Shown: positions 1 to 7,144, counted from the first letter of the stretch. The stretch is DNA of 12,041 bases from CAKTOF01 sp964523945 (GCA_964523945.1 CAZGBU010000065.1:1-12041), one strand, 5' to 3'. The notes: generated from the letters alone by a model not told the origin. Made by a program: numbers and translations.

Positions 1-1595
1 CACTGCTTACCGTTCTGCATACAACGTTCGATATGGCCGCCGTGATTTATGGCATCGACTGCTCGCATCGCGGCGTCCGGACCAACCCGTACGATCTGTG
101 CCGCACCGGCTTCCGACGGACGATGACAATGGCCCGCCGCAGCCACCTGCTGCTGGTGGCGTATGTGCTGCTGATTCTGCCGGTCATCAGTCTGGGTATG
201 ACGACCATCTCCGGTGCAGCGCTCTCCCTGCCGGAATTCATCCGCTGGTATGTGAACAAGCGCGCCTGGCTGCGCACCGTATATCAGATCCTGCGGCTGC
301 CGCTCGCAGTGCTGGCCGTGTTCTGGCTGTTCACAATGCACTACAGCTGTCTGGAGGGCATGCCGCTGCGGCAGAGCATCCGTCGCAGCGTGCGCCTGAT
401 CCGCGGCCGCATTTTTCAGACCTGCGCGCTGCTGATCGTTTGGAATGTGTTCTGGTTCGCGCTCTATACGCTGCTCGCAGCCGCGGGCATCTGGGGCGCG
501 CGGCATGTCTGCGGGCTGTTTGTGGAAAGCGCGCTGCTCTATCCGGTCGTTCTGTCGTTTTCCGCGGCATTTTTGACGGGGCTGACCGTGACGTTTTCAT
601 GCTGCGCCGTGCCGGCGGCGTTTGCTGCGATCAGCTATCTATTCTATCGTTACCGCGCAAAAGATGCCGAGCCGTCGGATGCGCCGCCGTGCCATGCGCC
701 GTATACGCTCTCCCCGGTCGCAGCGCGGCGGCTGCGGCGTCTGTTCGCAGCCGCGCTCGCGGTCTCTGCCGCAGCCTGCTGTTTCTACGCCGCAGTCTAT
801 ACCGGTCGGGCCGGGCTGTCCCCGGCCGCGGCCGTCACCGCACATCGCGGCAGCTCGTCAGAATATCCGGAAAATACAATGGCCGCCTTTACAGCGGCCG
901 TAGAGGAGGGCGCAGACTGCATCGAACTGGATGTACAGCAGACAAAAGACGGCGTACTGGTCATCCTGCACGACAGCTCACTCTATCGCACCACCGGTGT
1001 CAACGAATTCATCTGGAATGTCACCTACGATGAGATCTGTACGCTCGACTGCGGCAGCTGGTTCTCGCCGGCCTATGCCGATGCACGCATTCCTACGCTC
1101 GAAGACGCGATCCAGTTTGCGCAGGAAGCGGGTATCCGTCTGCATATCGAGCTCAAGCCGACTGGCCGGGAGGTCGACTTCGCCTCGTCGGTCGCAGCGC
1201 TGATCGAGCAGTATGATTTTGGGGATCAATGCGTCGTCGCATCGATGTCCTATGACACGCTCGAGCAGATCAAAGCGGCCGATCCGTCGCTGACCACCGT
1301 TTATATCATGAGTGTAGCCTATGGGCGCATCACCGACCTCCAATATGCAGACGAGTTCAGCGTCCAGGCCAGCTTTGTCTCCCGCGCGCTCGTGCGCCGC
1401 ATCCACAACGAGGGGAAGATTCTGCATGTATGGACGGTAAACACCGCGTCCATGATGCAGCGGATGCTCGACTTCGACGTTGACGATATCATCACCGATC
1501 AGGTCGTGCTCGCGCGCGGACAGGTCGCGGAGGCCCGCTCCAGTAATCTGATCACGCAGTATGTCCGCCGTCTTACGGGGCAGGCGGACAACTGA
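1..1595 (+). CDS. Membrane-anchored glycerophosphodiester phosphodiesterase (5' end outside window)
   Basis: Hydrolyses glycerophosphodiesters to glycerol-3-phosphate and an alcohol; the catalytic domain is probably displayed at the membrane. The frame is open from base 3 through the first in-window ATG at 33, so the true start lies upstream. Counting from that ATG, residues 1-265 hold several hydrophobic segments (about 40-60, 85-103, 128-150, 165-205 and 240-262), resembling the glycerophosphodiesterase membrane domain fused N-terminally in Firmicute homologues. The GDPD domain follows: HRG with His271, PENT, Glu298 and Asp300 in IELDVQQTKDG, His313 in the HD motif, and Glu373 in HIELKP. 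Together these are the expected catalytic and metal ligands, so the enzyme looks intact. It ends 11 nt before a convergent gene, and I see no clear terminator between the two. The enzyme class is confident; the substrate is unknown. Confidence 0.9.
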   Translation, partial: LLTVLHTTFDMAAVIYGIDCSHRGVRTNPYDLCRTGFRRTMTMARRSHLLLVAYVLLILPVISLGMTTISGAALSLPEFIRWYVNKRAWLRTVYQILRLPLAVLAVFWLFTMHYSCLEGMPLRQSIRRSVRLIRGRIFQTCALLIVWNVFWFALYTLLAAAGIWGARHVCGLFVESALLYPVVLSFSAAFLTGLTVTFSCCAVPAAFAAISYLFYRYRAKDAEPSDAPPCHAPYTLSPVAARRLRRLFAAALAVSAAACCFYAAVYTGRAGLSPAAAVTAHRGSSSEYPENTMAAFTAAVEEGADCIELDVQQTKDGVLVILHDSSLYRTTGVNEFIWNVTYDEICTLDCGSWFSPAYADARIPTLEDAIQFAQEAGIRLHIELKPTGREVDFASSVAALIEQYDFGDQCVVASMSYDTLEQIKAADPSLTTVYIMSVAYGRITDLQYADEFSVQASFVSRALVRRIHNEGKILHVWTVNTASMMQRMLDFDVDDIITDQVVLARGQVAEARSSNLITQYVRRLTGQADN

Positions 1596-1606
1596 GTCCC
1601 GCCGCG

Positions 1607-2299
1607 TCAGCCGCGCCGCCGGATTGCCCGCCGGTACCGCCATCGGAAAACCAGCCGGAACAGCAGCACTGCCACGGTGACGGCGCTCTCTTTCGCCAGG
1701 TGCAGGTTCATCGCATCAAAATAATGCCCCCAGTTGCCGTCGTCCGGCTTATATGCCGTCAGTTCGCCGGTGTAATACGTCTGCTGTGGAAGCAGTGCGA
1801 GCAGATCGTCCGGCTTGTAACGGTGCAGCGGCCGGTCGACCCGTACACCCAGATGCGACAGGATATACATGACAAATTCAATGCAGGTATATGCTTTGTA
1901 GGTTGCAAAGCCGTGCGTCAGCGGGTAAGAAACCACTGAAAACAGGTTATACTTATACCCGGGGTCGGCGCAGATGCGATCAATCGTCCGTTCCACCCAG
2001 CGGTACTGCCGTTCGGTCACTGGCAGTCGGAAAATCACGATTTGGACGCGCTCCTTTCCGCCAAGCGTATAGCGGCCGACGGTTTCTCGCACCAGTCCGC
2101 CGACCAGCACGGCGTTGTGCTGCCGCCGCGCGAACGAATACATCCGGTCAAGCCCCGGGTCGAGCGCGATGGCAGCGTGATTGTAGCGAATATGTCCCAG
2201 CCTGCGCAGCACGGACCCAAACCGGGTCGGCGTGCAGGAAATCATCAGATAAATGCTTCGCTCCGGCGCGCGGTAGCGCGCGAGCTGCAGTTGTTCCAT
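1607..2299 (-). CDS. Putative permuted papain-like (YiiX/NlpC-P60-like) cysteine hydrolase
   Basis: A 230-residue protein. The ATG at 2299 is preferred over an upstream in-frame ATG because AAAGGAG lies 10 nt ahead of it. The visible pattern is a His near the N terminus in a beta-strand context (residues 36-46, HIRYNHAAIAL, His41) and a Cys at the start of a helix (YTCIEFVMYIL, Cys139). His-before-Cys is the order of circularly permuted papain folds such as YiiX/YaeF and LRAT relatives. The segment around residues 17-30 (YLMISCTPTRFGSVLR) resembles the start of that fold. The C-terminal 30 residues combine a hydrophobic stretch with a very basic tail, suggesting membrane association. Substrate unknown; in the wider family, cell-wall peptides, lipids or amides are possible. 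The fold is inferred from motif order only. Confidence 0.72.
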   Translation of the reverse strand: MEQLQLARYRAPERSIYLMISCTPTRFGSVLRRLGHIRYNHAAIALDPGLDRMYSFARRQHNAVLVGGLVRETVGRYTLGGKERVQIVIFRLPVTERQYRWVERTIDRICADPGYKYNLFSVVSYPLTHGFATYKAYTCIEFVMYILSHLGVRVDRPLHRYKPDDLLALLPQQTYYTGELTAYKPDDGNWGHYFDAMNLHLAKESAVTVAVLLFRLVFRWRYRRAIRRRG

Positions 2300-2375
2300 G
2301 CGAAAGACGCTCCTTTGACAGCAAATCAGACAGCCGCGCAATGCGGCCGCCCGGCCATAGCCGCTCTATGGTAGC

Positions 2376-2403
2376 ACATTACCACCGGTTTGTCTTTCCT
2401 CAA
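2376..2403 (-). promoter_or_regulatory. Possible promoter of the papain-like gene
   Basis: On the minus strand TTGAGG (2403-2398) and TAATGT (2381-2376) are 16 nt apart, with an extended -10 TG two bases before the -10. The predicted 5' end contains a small hairpin, CCATAG-N5-CTATGG at 2371-2355. The match to consensus is only moderate. Confidence 0.35.
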
Positions 2404-2434
2404 TTTGTACAAATCATGCCGCTTCGGCATGCAT
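2403..2434. promoter_or_regulatory. 12-nt palindrome and adjacent hairpin in the divergent intergenic region
   Basis: ATTTGTACAAAT (2403-2414) is a perfect palindrome beside the presumed minus-strand -35. It is followed at once by the inverted repeat CATGCCG-CTT-CGGCATG (2415-2431). Both lie between the divergent papain-like gene and acpP. They could be an operator or a remnant terminator; no binding protein is identified. Confidence 0.4.
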
Positions 2435-2441
2435 TTTCTGC

Positions 2442-2469
2442 TTGACATCAGCGGAAAATTCCGTATCAT
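2442..2469 (+). promoter_or_regulatory. acpP promoter
   Basis: TTGACA (2442-2447) and TATCAT (2464-2469) are 16 nt apart, giving an untranslated leader of roughly 45-50 nt before the acpP start. The spacer contains a symmetric element, CGGAA-AA-TTCCG (2452-2463), which could be an operator. Confidence 0.75.
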
Positions 2470-2523
2470 ACTGTATAGGAATCATTCCGGCTGACAGCCG
2501 TCCATGGAGATGGAGGAGTTCAC

Positions 2524-2745
2524 ATGCTTGAGAAGATTATTGCCTATCTGGCGGAACAGGTGGATCTCGACGCCGACACACTCAGCGCCGACACCACATT
2601 CGAAAGTCTCGACCTCGACTCGCTGGATCTTGTGGAGATGCTCGTCGAGTTCGAGTCGGAGACCGGCGTCGAGCTGCCGGAGGATGAGACGAAGCAGCTT
2701 GAAACCATCGGCGATCTGGCAGCTCTGATCGAGTCGAAGCTCTGA
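2524..2745 (+). CDS. acpP: Acyl carrier protein
   Basis: Carries growing acyl chains as thioesters on a 4'-phosphopantetheine arm during cytoplasmic type II fatty acid synthesis. The product is 73 residues, close to the usual 75-80. It is strongly acidic, with the helix II motif LDSLDLVEML in which Ser33 is the expected phosphopantetheine site, followed by the acidic recognition helix. The start is set by GGAGGAG at 2512-2518. The gene has its own promoter and a strong terminator, so it is monocistronic. It is not next to other fab genes here, so a specialised ACP cannot be excluded, but the sequence looks like a normal housekeeping ACP. Confidence 0.93.
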   Translation: MLEKIIAYLAEQVDLDADTLSADTTFESLDLDSLDLVEMLVEFESETGVELPEDETKQLETIGDLAALIESKL

Positions 2746-2754
2746 TCCGGATAC

Positions 2755-2782
2755 AAGAGGGCCGGCCGTCGGCCCTCTTTTT
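2755..2782 (+). terminator. acpP intrinsic terminator
   Basis: A 10-bp perfect stem (2755-2764 with 2770-2779), 5-nt loop GCCGT and a run of five T (2778-2782). It starts 9 nt after the acpP stop codon. Confidence 0.93.
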
Positions 2783-2789
2783 AAAACAG

Positions 2790-2818
2790 TTGCGAAATAT
2801 CGCGGCTTCGTGTAAAAT
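2790..2818 (+). promoter_or_regulatory. SRP RNA promoter
   Basis: TTGCGA (2790-2795) and TAAAAT (2813-2818) are 17 nt apart and immediately upstream of the SRP RNA. The transcript would start near 2825-2828. It may continue into dnaX, because no terminator is evident between the two. Confidence 0.65.
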
Positions 2819-2826
2819 ATAATTTG

Positions 2827-3138
2827 TCTTGCGCGGCTTCGGCTCACGGCAAGGCCGCACTAGTCGGGGAGTCAGCGGTGCCCTGTCACCTGCAATCCGC
2901 TGCAGCAGGGATGAATCCCCGTCCGAGGGCGTACGTTGTGTCGTCTGACCCGCGTAAGCGGCGATGAGGAATCGGTCTTGCGCAACGGGAACCCGTGAAC
3001 CATGTCAGGCGGGGAACCGAGCAGCATTAAGCGGAACCTCCCGTGTGCCGCGAGGCAGCCGCTTCCGAGCTGGCTGCGCGGGTAACGGATGGAACGTGCG
3101 TTCAGAGGCGGGTGTGCGGTCTTGCCGTGAGCCGGAGC
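2827..3138 (+). ncRNA. ffs: Signal recognition particle RNA, long Gram-positive type with Alu domain
   Basis: RNA scaffold of the signal recognition particle, which pairs with Ffh to target membrane and secreted proteins. The S domain is recognisable as the conserved run from 2989 (GAACCCGTGAACCATGTCAG) to GAGCAGCATTAAGCGG, with a GGAA tetraloop at 3013-3016 and the asymmetric-loop bases GCAGCA. The Alu domain is present upstream (CCTGTCACCTGCAATCCGCT at 2881-2900), as in the Bacillus scRNA. The two ends form a 25-bp helix (2836-2860 with 3114-3138, two G-U pairs) that defines the limits. The exact 5' and 3' ends are inferred from promoter position and helix. Its place directly ahead of dnaX is the typical Firmicute arrangement. 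Confidence 0.93.
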
Positions 3139-3168
3139 ATTTTCGGCGCGGCCCGGGAGGTGAGCGGC

Positions 3169-4758
3169 TTGTATCAGGCACTGTATCGCAAATATCGTCT
3201 GCAGACGTTCGACGAGGTCGTCGGGCAGCAGGCCGTCACGCAGACGCTGAAAAATCAGGCCGTCTCCGGCCGGTTCAGCCACGCTTACCTGTTTACCGGC
3301 ACGCGCGGCACCGGCAAAACCTCCTGCGCCCGCATTCTGGCCAAGGCGGTCAACTGCGAGGATCCGCAGGACGGAAACCCCTGCAACCGCTGCGCCGCCT
3401 GCCGGAGCATCGACGCCGGGTCGTGCGTCGATGTCATCGAAATCGACGCCGCCTCCAACAACGGCGTAGACAATGTGCGTGCGCTGCGCGACGAGGCTGT
3501 CTATACCCCCGCCGAAGTCAAGCGGCGGGTCTACATCATCGACGAGGTACACATGCTCTCCGGCGCAGCGTTTAACGCGCTGCTCAAAACAATTGAGGAG
3601 CCGCCCGAGCATCTGATGTTCATTCTCGCCACGACTGAGCTGCAGAAAGTGCCGGCCACCATTCTTTCGCGCTGCCAGCGCTTTTCTTTCCGCCGGCTGA
3701 CCCAGCAGGATATTGCGGCGCGGCTGAACTATGTCGCCTATCAGGAGAAGATCGAGATTGACACAGATGCCATCTCGCTGCTTGCCCGTCTGGGCGACGG
3801 AGCAATGCGCGACGCGCTGAGCCTGCTCGACCAGTGTGCCGCGGCGGCAGACGGCGGCGTCACGGCCGAAACCGTCGCCGGTGTGCTCGGCCTGGCCGGC
3901 CAGCGCCGCACCGCAGAGCTGATGGGCTACATCGCTGCACACGACGCAGCGCGGGCACTCACACTGTTTGACGCGCTCTATGCCGGCGGCAAGGACATCA
4001 GCGCCATGGCGGACGAGCTCGCTACGCTTGCCCGTGACCTTTTGATTCTGAAAACCGCGCCCGAGAGCGGCAGCAGTATGCTTTCGGGCGGTTCAACCGA
4101 CAGCGAGCTGCAATCGCTCCTGCCGCGTCTGACCGGCGCGGAACTGCTGCGAATTGTCTCGCTGCTGCAACGCACAACGGGCGGCTTCGCCCGCAGCGCC
4201 AACCGGCGCATTGATTTTGAGCTATGCCTGATGGAGCTTTGCGCGCCGGAGCTTGCCGCTGACAGCGCTTCGCTCTCGGCCAGGCTCAGCCGGGTCGAGG
4301 CACAGCTCGCGCACGGTCTTCCCGTGCAGTCCACCCCTGCCGCCGCGGTGGAACCCGCACCGCCGCCCGGCGATGAGGATACACCTCCCCCACCGGGAGA
4401 CGAAGACGCCCCGCCAGCACGCGCCCCAGCGCCGCAGCAGGTATCCGACCGCTTCTGGCCGGAGCTTCTAGCCGCTGTACGCGCTGAGGCAGGCCCGGAG
4501 TTTGCGCTGTATGCCGGCTCGCTGACCGGTTCGGTTGCAGACGGCGTGTTGGAACTGACTGCCGCTTCCGCGCTGATCAAAACGCAGCTCGAGCGCGACG
4601 GTCTGCCGGAGCTGTTCCGGCAAAAAGCTTCCGCGATGCTCGGCGCACCGCTGCGGCTGGAACTGCGCGTGCGCGGTGCGGCCCCGTCCGGCGGCGACCC
4701 GTTTGAGGATCTGATCGGCCGCAGCAGCCAGCTTGGCGGCTTGGTGGATATACAATGA
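3169..4758 (+). CDS. dnaX: DNA polymerase III subunits gamma and tau
   Basis: ATPase of the replisome clamp loader that organises polymerase and loads the beta clamp. The product is 529 residues starting MYQALYRKYR. TTG at 3169 is chosen because GGGAGGTGAG (3155-3164) sits at proper distance; GTG at 3160 overlaps the ribosome binding site, and a longer open frame runs into the SRP RNA. Visible motifs are Walker A GTRGTGKTS (44-52), a zinc module with Cys63, 72, 75 and 78, Walker B IIDEVHML (123-130), an SRC motif in LSRCQRF, and RDALSLLDQ. A proline and acid-rich linker with a repeated PPGDED precedes the C-terminal domain. I see no slippery A-AAA-AAG frameshift signal, so a single product is likely. 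It is followed 25 nt later by ybaB. Confidence 0.95.
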   Translation: MYQALYRKYRLQTFDEVVGQQAVTQTLKNQAVSGRFSHAYLFTGTRGTGKTSCARILAKAVNCEDPQDGNPCNRCAACRSIDAGSCVDVIEIDAASNNGVDNVRALRDEAVYTPAEVKRRVYIIDEVHMLSGAAFNALLKTIEEPPEHLMFILATTELQKVPATILSRCQRFSFRRLTQQDIAARLNYVAYQEKIEIDTDAISLLARLGDGAMRDALSLLDQCAAAADGGVTAETVAGVLGLAGQRRTAELMGYIAAHDAARALTLFDALYAGGKDISAMADELATLARDLLILKTAPESGSSMLSGGSTDSELQSLLPRLTGAELLRIVSLLQRTTGGFARSANRRIDFELCLMELCAPELAADSASLSARLSRVEAQLAHGLPVQSTPAAAVEPAPPPGDEDTPPPPGDEDAPPARAPAPQQVSDRFWPELLAAVRAEAGPEFALYAGSLTGSVADGVLELTAASALIKTQLERDGLPELFRQKASAMLGAPLRLELRVRGAAPSGGDPFEDLIGRSSQLGGLVDIQ

Positions 4759-4783
4759 CAATTCGATTACAGGAGTGAACGAC

Positions 4784-5131
4784 ATGGCAAAAGGCGGTTT
4801 TCGCGGCGGCCCGATGGGCGGCGGCATGAACATGAACATGATCAAGCAGGCGCAGAAGATGCAGCAGGAGATGCTGAAGATGCAGGAGGAGATGGAGCAG
4901 AAGCTCTACACCGCCTCTGCCGGCGGCGGCGTGGTCGAGGCCAGCGTCAACGGCAAGCACGAGGTCAAATCCCTCACCATCGATCCCGAAGCCGTTGATC
5001 CGGACGACGTGGAAATGCTGCAAGACCTGATCATCGCGGCAGTCAACGAGGCAATGCGCGCAGCCGAGTCTGACGCTGCCGCATCGATGAGCAAGTTGAC
5101 CGGCGGACTGAATCTGGGCGGCCTGCTGTAA
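4784..5131 (+). CDS. YbaB/EbfC family nucleoid-associated protein
   Basis: A small dimeric DNA-binding protein of the YbaB/EbfC family, probably nucleoid-associated and functionally tied to RecR and DnaX by conserved gene order. The product is 115 residues. It has a Gly/Met-rich N terminus, an amphipathic coiled helix (IKQAQKMQQEMLKMQEEMEQ, residues 20-39), then the family signature GGGVVEASVNGKHEVKSLTI and a C-terminal helix ending in a glycine-rich tail. The start ATG follows AGGAG (4771-4775) by 8 nt. The stop TAA shares one base with the recR ATG, so the two genes are likely translationally coupled. Confidence 0.93.
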   Translation: MAKGGFRGGPMGGGMNMNMIKQAQKMQQEMLKMQEEMEQKLYTASAGGGVVEASVNGKHEVKSLTIDPEAVDPDDVEMLQDLIIAAVNEAMRAAESDAAASMSKLTGGLNLGGLL

Positions 5132-5730
5132 TGAACGTATTTCCCGCCGCGCTTGAGCGGCTGGCCGAGCAGTTCGCGCGTCTGCCCGGCATCGGCGGCA
5201 AAACGGCCCAGCGGCTTGCGTTCTTTGTGCTCGGCCTGTCCGACGCCGACGCGCAGGCGTTTGCCGACGCAATTGTCGATGCGAAGCAGACCGTCAAAAC
5301 CTGTCCGGTGTGTCAGAATCTGACCGATCAGGCGCTCTGCCCGATCTGCGCCGACGAGCGGCGCGATCATACGACGATCTGCGTCGTCGCCGAGCCGCGC
5401 GATCTGATTGCAATGGAGCGCGCCCGCGAATACAAGGGCGTGTATCATGTGCTGCACGGCGTGATCTCCCCGCTCAATCAGATTGGGCCGGATGATATCC
5501 GCATCCGGGTGCTGCTCACGCGCGTGTCAGACGGTGGGGTGCAGGAAGTCATCATGGCCACCAATCCCGACACCGAGGGCGAGGCCACCGCGATGTATAT
5601 TTCACGGCTGCTGCGCCCGTTTGAGGTCAAAGTCACGCGTCTGGCCTATGGCATCCCGGTCGGCAGCCAGCTCGAATATGCCGACGAGGTGACGCTGCTG
5701 CGGGCGCTGGAAGGCCGGCAGGAGCTGTAA
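5131..5730 (+). CDS. recR: Recombination mediator protein RecR
   Basis: Acts with RecO (and RecF) to load RecA on SSB-coated single-stranded DNA during gap and break repair. The product is 199 residues, the usual family length. It has an N-terminal helix-hairpin-helix (LARLPGIGGKTAQRLAFF, about 17-33), a zinc finger with Cys58, Cys61, Cys70 and Cys73 (CPVC...CPIC), and a Toprim domain beginning ICVVAEPRD with later ATNPDTEGEAT. The ATG overlaps the ybaB stop (TAATG) and has no strong ribosome binding site of its own, consistent with coupling. It is the last gene of the SRP RNA-dnaX-ybaB-recR block, which a strong terminator closes. Confidence 0.97.
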   Translation: MNVFPAALERLAEQFARLPGIGGKTAQRLAFFVLGLSDADAQAFADAIVDAKQTVKTCPVCQNLTDQALCPICADERRDHTTICVVAEPRDLIAMERAREYKGVYHVLHGVISPLNQIGPDDIRIRVLLTRVSDGGVQEVIMATNPDTEGEATAMYISRLLRPFEVKVTRLAYGIPVGSQLEYADEVTLLRALEGRQEL

Positions 5731-5735
5731 ACCTG

Positions 5736-5774
5736 AGCCGCCCCGGCGCCATGCGGCGCCGGGGCGGCTGTTTT
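5736..5774 (+). terminator. recR intrinsic terminator
   Basis: A perfect 15-bp GC-rich stem (5736-5750 with 5755-5769), loop ATGC, then G and TTTT. It starts 5 nt after the recR stop and ends the dnaX-ybaB-recR block. The ACT-domain gene begins 22 nt further on, with no obvious promoter of its own in that gap. Confidence 0.93.
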
Positions 5775-5795
5775 CAATTGGAAGGGAGAACCACC

Positions 5796-6182
5796 ATGGA
5801 ACTCAAGCCGATCGACGGTGAATTCACCGTCTGCCGTCTCAGCGACACCGCAGACGTCAACTGGAACGCGGAATTCTGCTTTTTCGCCAGGACCGATGCG
5901 GAGCTTTCGCTCGTCTGCCGGCGCACCGATGTGCCGCCGCACCCGCTGCAGCGGGAGGACGGCTGGCGCGCGTTTCGGATTGAGGGCACGCTGGACTTCT
6001 CGCTCGTCGGCATTCTCTCGAAGCTCACCGGTATTCTGGCGGAAAACGGGATCGGTGTCTTTGCGGTATCCACCTATCGGACCGACTATATTCTGGTCAA
6101 GCAAGCGCGATTTGCCGAGGCGCTCCGCCTGCTTGCAGAACATGGATATGCGCTGACGGAAGAACCTGATGTGGGAAAATAA
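5796..6182 (+). CDS. Two-ACT-domain protein (COG3603/ACT_7-like)
   Basis: A 128-residue protein with no catalytic domain. Residues about 1-55 form a divergent ACT-like unit (strand-rich, ending near AELSLVCRR). Residues about 62-122 form a clearer ACT unit: RIEGTLDFSLVGILSKLTG, then ILAENGIGVFAVSTYRTDYILVK. ACT domains usually bind amino acids or purines and act as sensors, so a small-ligand sensor role is inferred; neither ligand nor partner is known. The ATG at 5796 is preferred over an earlier in-frame ATG inside the recR terminator because AAGGGAG lies just upstream of it. Expression probably depends on readthrough of that terminator or on an unseen promoter. Confidence 0.85.
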   Translation: MELKPIDGEFTVCRLSDTADVNWNAEFCFFARTDAELSLVCRRTDVPPHPLQREDGWRAFRIEGTLDFSLVGILSKLTGILAENGIGVFAVSTYRTDYILVKQARFAEALRLLAEHGYALTEEPDVGK

Positions 6183-6226
6183 AGAAGTATTCCGATTTTG
6201 AATGCACCGTCATAAAAAACAGGTAT

Positions 6227-6255
6227 TTGACGCGGCATGTCGAACCCGATAAAAT
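6227..6255 (+). promoter_or_regulatory. traX-family gene promoter
   Basis: TTGACG (6227-6232) and TAAAAT (6250-6255) are exactly 17 nt apart. This gives a leader of about 65 nt before the ATG at 6326. I see no riboswitch or strong hairpin in that leader. Confidence 0.75.
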
Positions 6256-6325
6256 AGAGTAAATTGGAAGCAAAACCGTTTCATTGGAGGCAACATTTGG
6301 TCAACACACAGGAAGGAGCGTGTCC

Positions 6326-7099
6326 ATGGTGCCGACGGGACCGCAATGTAACGCGCTGCCGGCCGCACAGGCGCCGCTTGGCAGCATCACGCTGAAAAAG
6401 CCTTCTCTGAGCGCCAACGCGCTCAAATGGATCGCGGCCGCCGCGATGGTCATGCAGCACTGCGCCACGCTGCTTCTGACAGAAGACGGCCCTGTCCGCT
6501 ACGCACTGTTCCTCGCCGGAAAAATCACCGCGCCGATCATGTGTTTTTTCATTGCAGAGGGCTATTACCACACCAGAAGCCGGCAGAAATATCTGCTGCG
6601 TCTTTTGCTGTTTGCACTGATCTCCCATGTGCCGCATGCGCTCGCGTTCGGCTTTCCCGCGTGGGCATTCTGGCGCGCAACAAGCGTCATGTGGAGCCTG
6701 TTTTTAGGGTTGGCTGCGTTGACAATCTGGCAGACACACCGTATTCCCCATGCGCTGCGGCTACTGGCAGTCGGTGCATGCTGCGCACTCTCTTATCCCG
6801 GCAACTGGAACTGCATCGCGGTGCTCTGGATTCTGGGTTTTGGCGTGTTCCGTGAACAGCCGCGGAAAAAATGGCTGTCGTTCCTCGTGGTTTCCCTGCT
6901 CCATGTGCTGGAGTACTTCGTAGTGGAATCCGTTGGCGGGTTTTATTTCTGGGCGCGGTTTTTCGTGCTGGCAGCCATGCCGCTGCTGCTGCTCTATAAC
7001 GGCAGGCTTGGCCGGCGCAGCCGGCTGCTCCACTGGAGCTATTATGTGTTCTATCCGCTTCATCTGCTCATCCTGTGGGCCATTGGGCTGGTAATCTGA
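6326..7099 (+). CDS. TraX family integral membrane protein
   Basis: A 257-residue polytopic membrane protein with about seven or eight hydrophobic segments. It matches the TraX pattern: LSANALKWIAAAAMVMQHCA near residues 28-47, FFIAEGYYHTRSRQKYLLRL (74-93) and the C-terminal WSYYVFYPLHLLIL. TraX was named for F-pilin N-acetylation, and the family resembles membrane acyltransferases. In Firmicutes these are chromosomal and their substrate is unknown, so acylation of a cell-surface molecule is only an inference. ATG 6326 is preferred because AAGGAG (6313-6318) is 7 nt upstream; an in-frame TTG at 6284 is less likely. The gene has its own promoter and a terminator shared with metQ. No conjugation genes are near. 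Confidence 0.88.
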   Translation: MVPTGPQCNALPAAQAPLGSITLKKPSLSANALKWIAAAAMVMQHCATLLLTEDGPVRYALFLAGKITAPIMCFFIAEGYYHTRSRQKYLLRLLLFALISHVPHALAFGFPAWAFWRATSVMWSLFLGLAALTIWQTHRIPHALRLLAVGACCALSYPGNWNCIAVLWILGFGVFREQPRKKWLSFLVVSLLHVLEYFVVESVGGFYFWARFFVLAAMPLLLLYNGRLGRRSRLLHWSYYVFYPLHLLILWAIGLVI

Positions 7100-7104
7100 A
7101 AAGC

Positions 7105-7136
7105 AAAAAGCAGAGGGAAAATCCCTCTGCTTTTTT
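7105..7136. terminator. Bidirectional terminator between the traX-family gene and metQ
   Basis: A 9-bp perfect stem GCAGAGGGA (7110-7118) with TCCCTCTGC (7122-7130) and a 3-nt loop. It is flanked by A5 on the left and T6 on the right, so each strand reads out a stem followed by a U run. It serves both convergent genes. Confidence 0.93.
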
Positions 7137-7144
7137 CCGCTTTC

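Noticed and set aside
98..1033. 311-codon open frame overlapping the phosphodiesterase gene
   Set aside because: Its product is Arg/Ala-rich low-complexity sequence without family features, in another frame of a convincing GDPD gene.
3043..3168. N-terminal extension of DnaX
   Set aside because: The extra 42 codons lie mostly inside the SRP RNA, resemble no DnaX N terminus, and bypass the GGGAGGTGAG-TTG start signal.
2872..3942. 356-codon minus-strand frame over the SRP RNA and dnaX
   Set aside because: It spans a structural RNA gene and the conserved dnaX core, and its protein is not recognisable.
4350..4420. Repeated PPGDED segment in DnaX
   Set aside because: Low-complexity proline and acid-rich linkers are normal between DnaX domains; no separate function is implied.
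4620..4627. Slippery sequence for dnaX frameshifting (CAAAAAGC)
   Set aside because: It is shorter than the A-AAA-AAG heptamer, lies near the C terminus, and no Shine-Dalgarno-like stimulator or hairpin was recognised beside it.
6284..7099. TraX as a sign of a conjugative element
   Set aside because: No relaxase, mating-pair or integrase genes are near. TraX-family proteins are widespread chromosomal membrane proteins in Clostridia.
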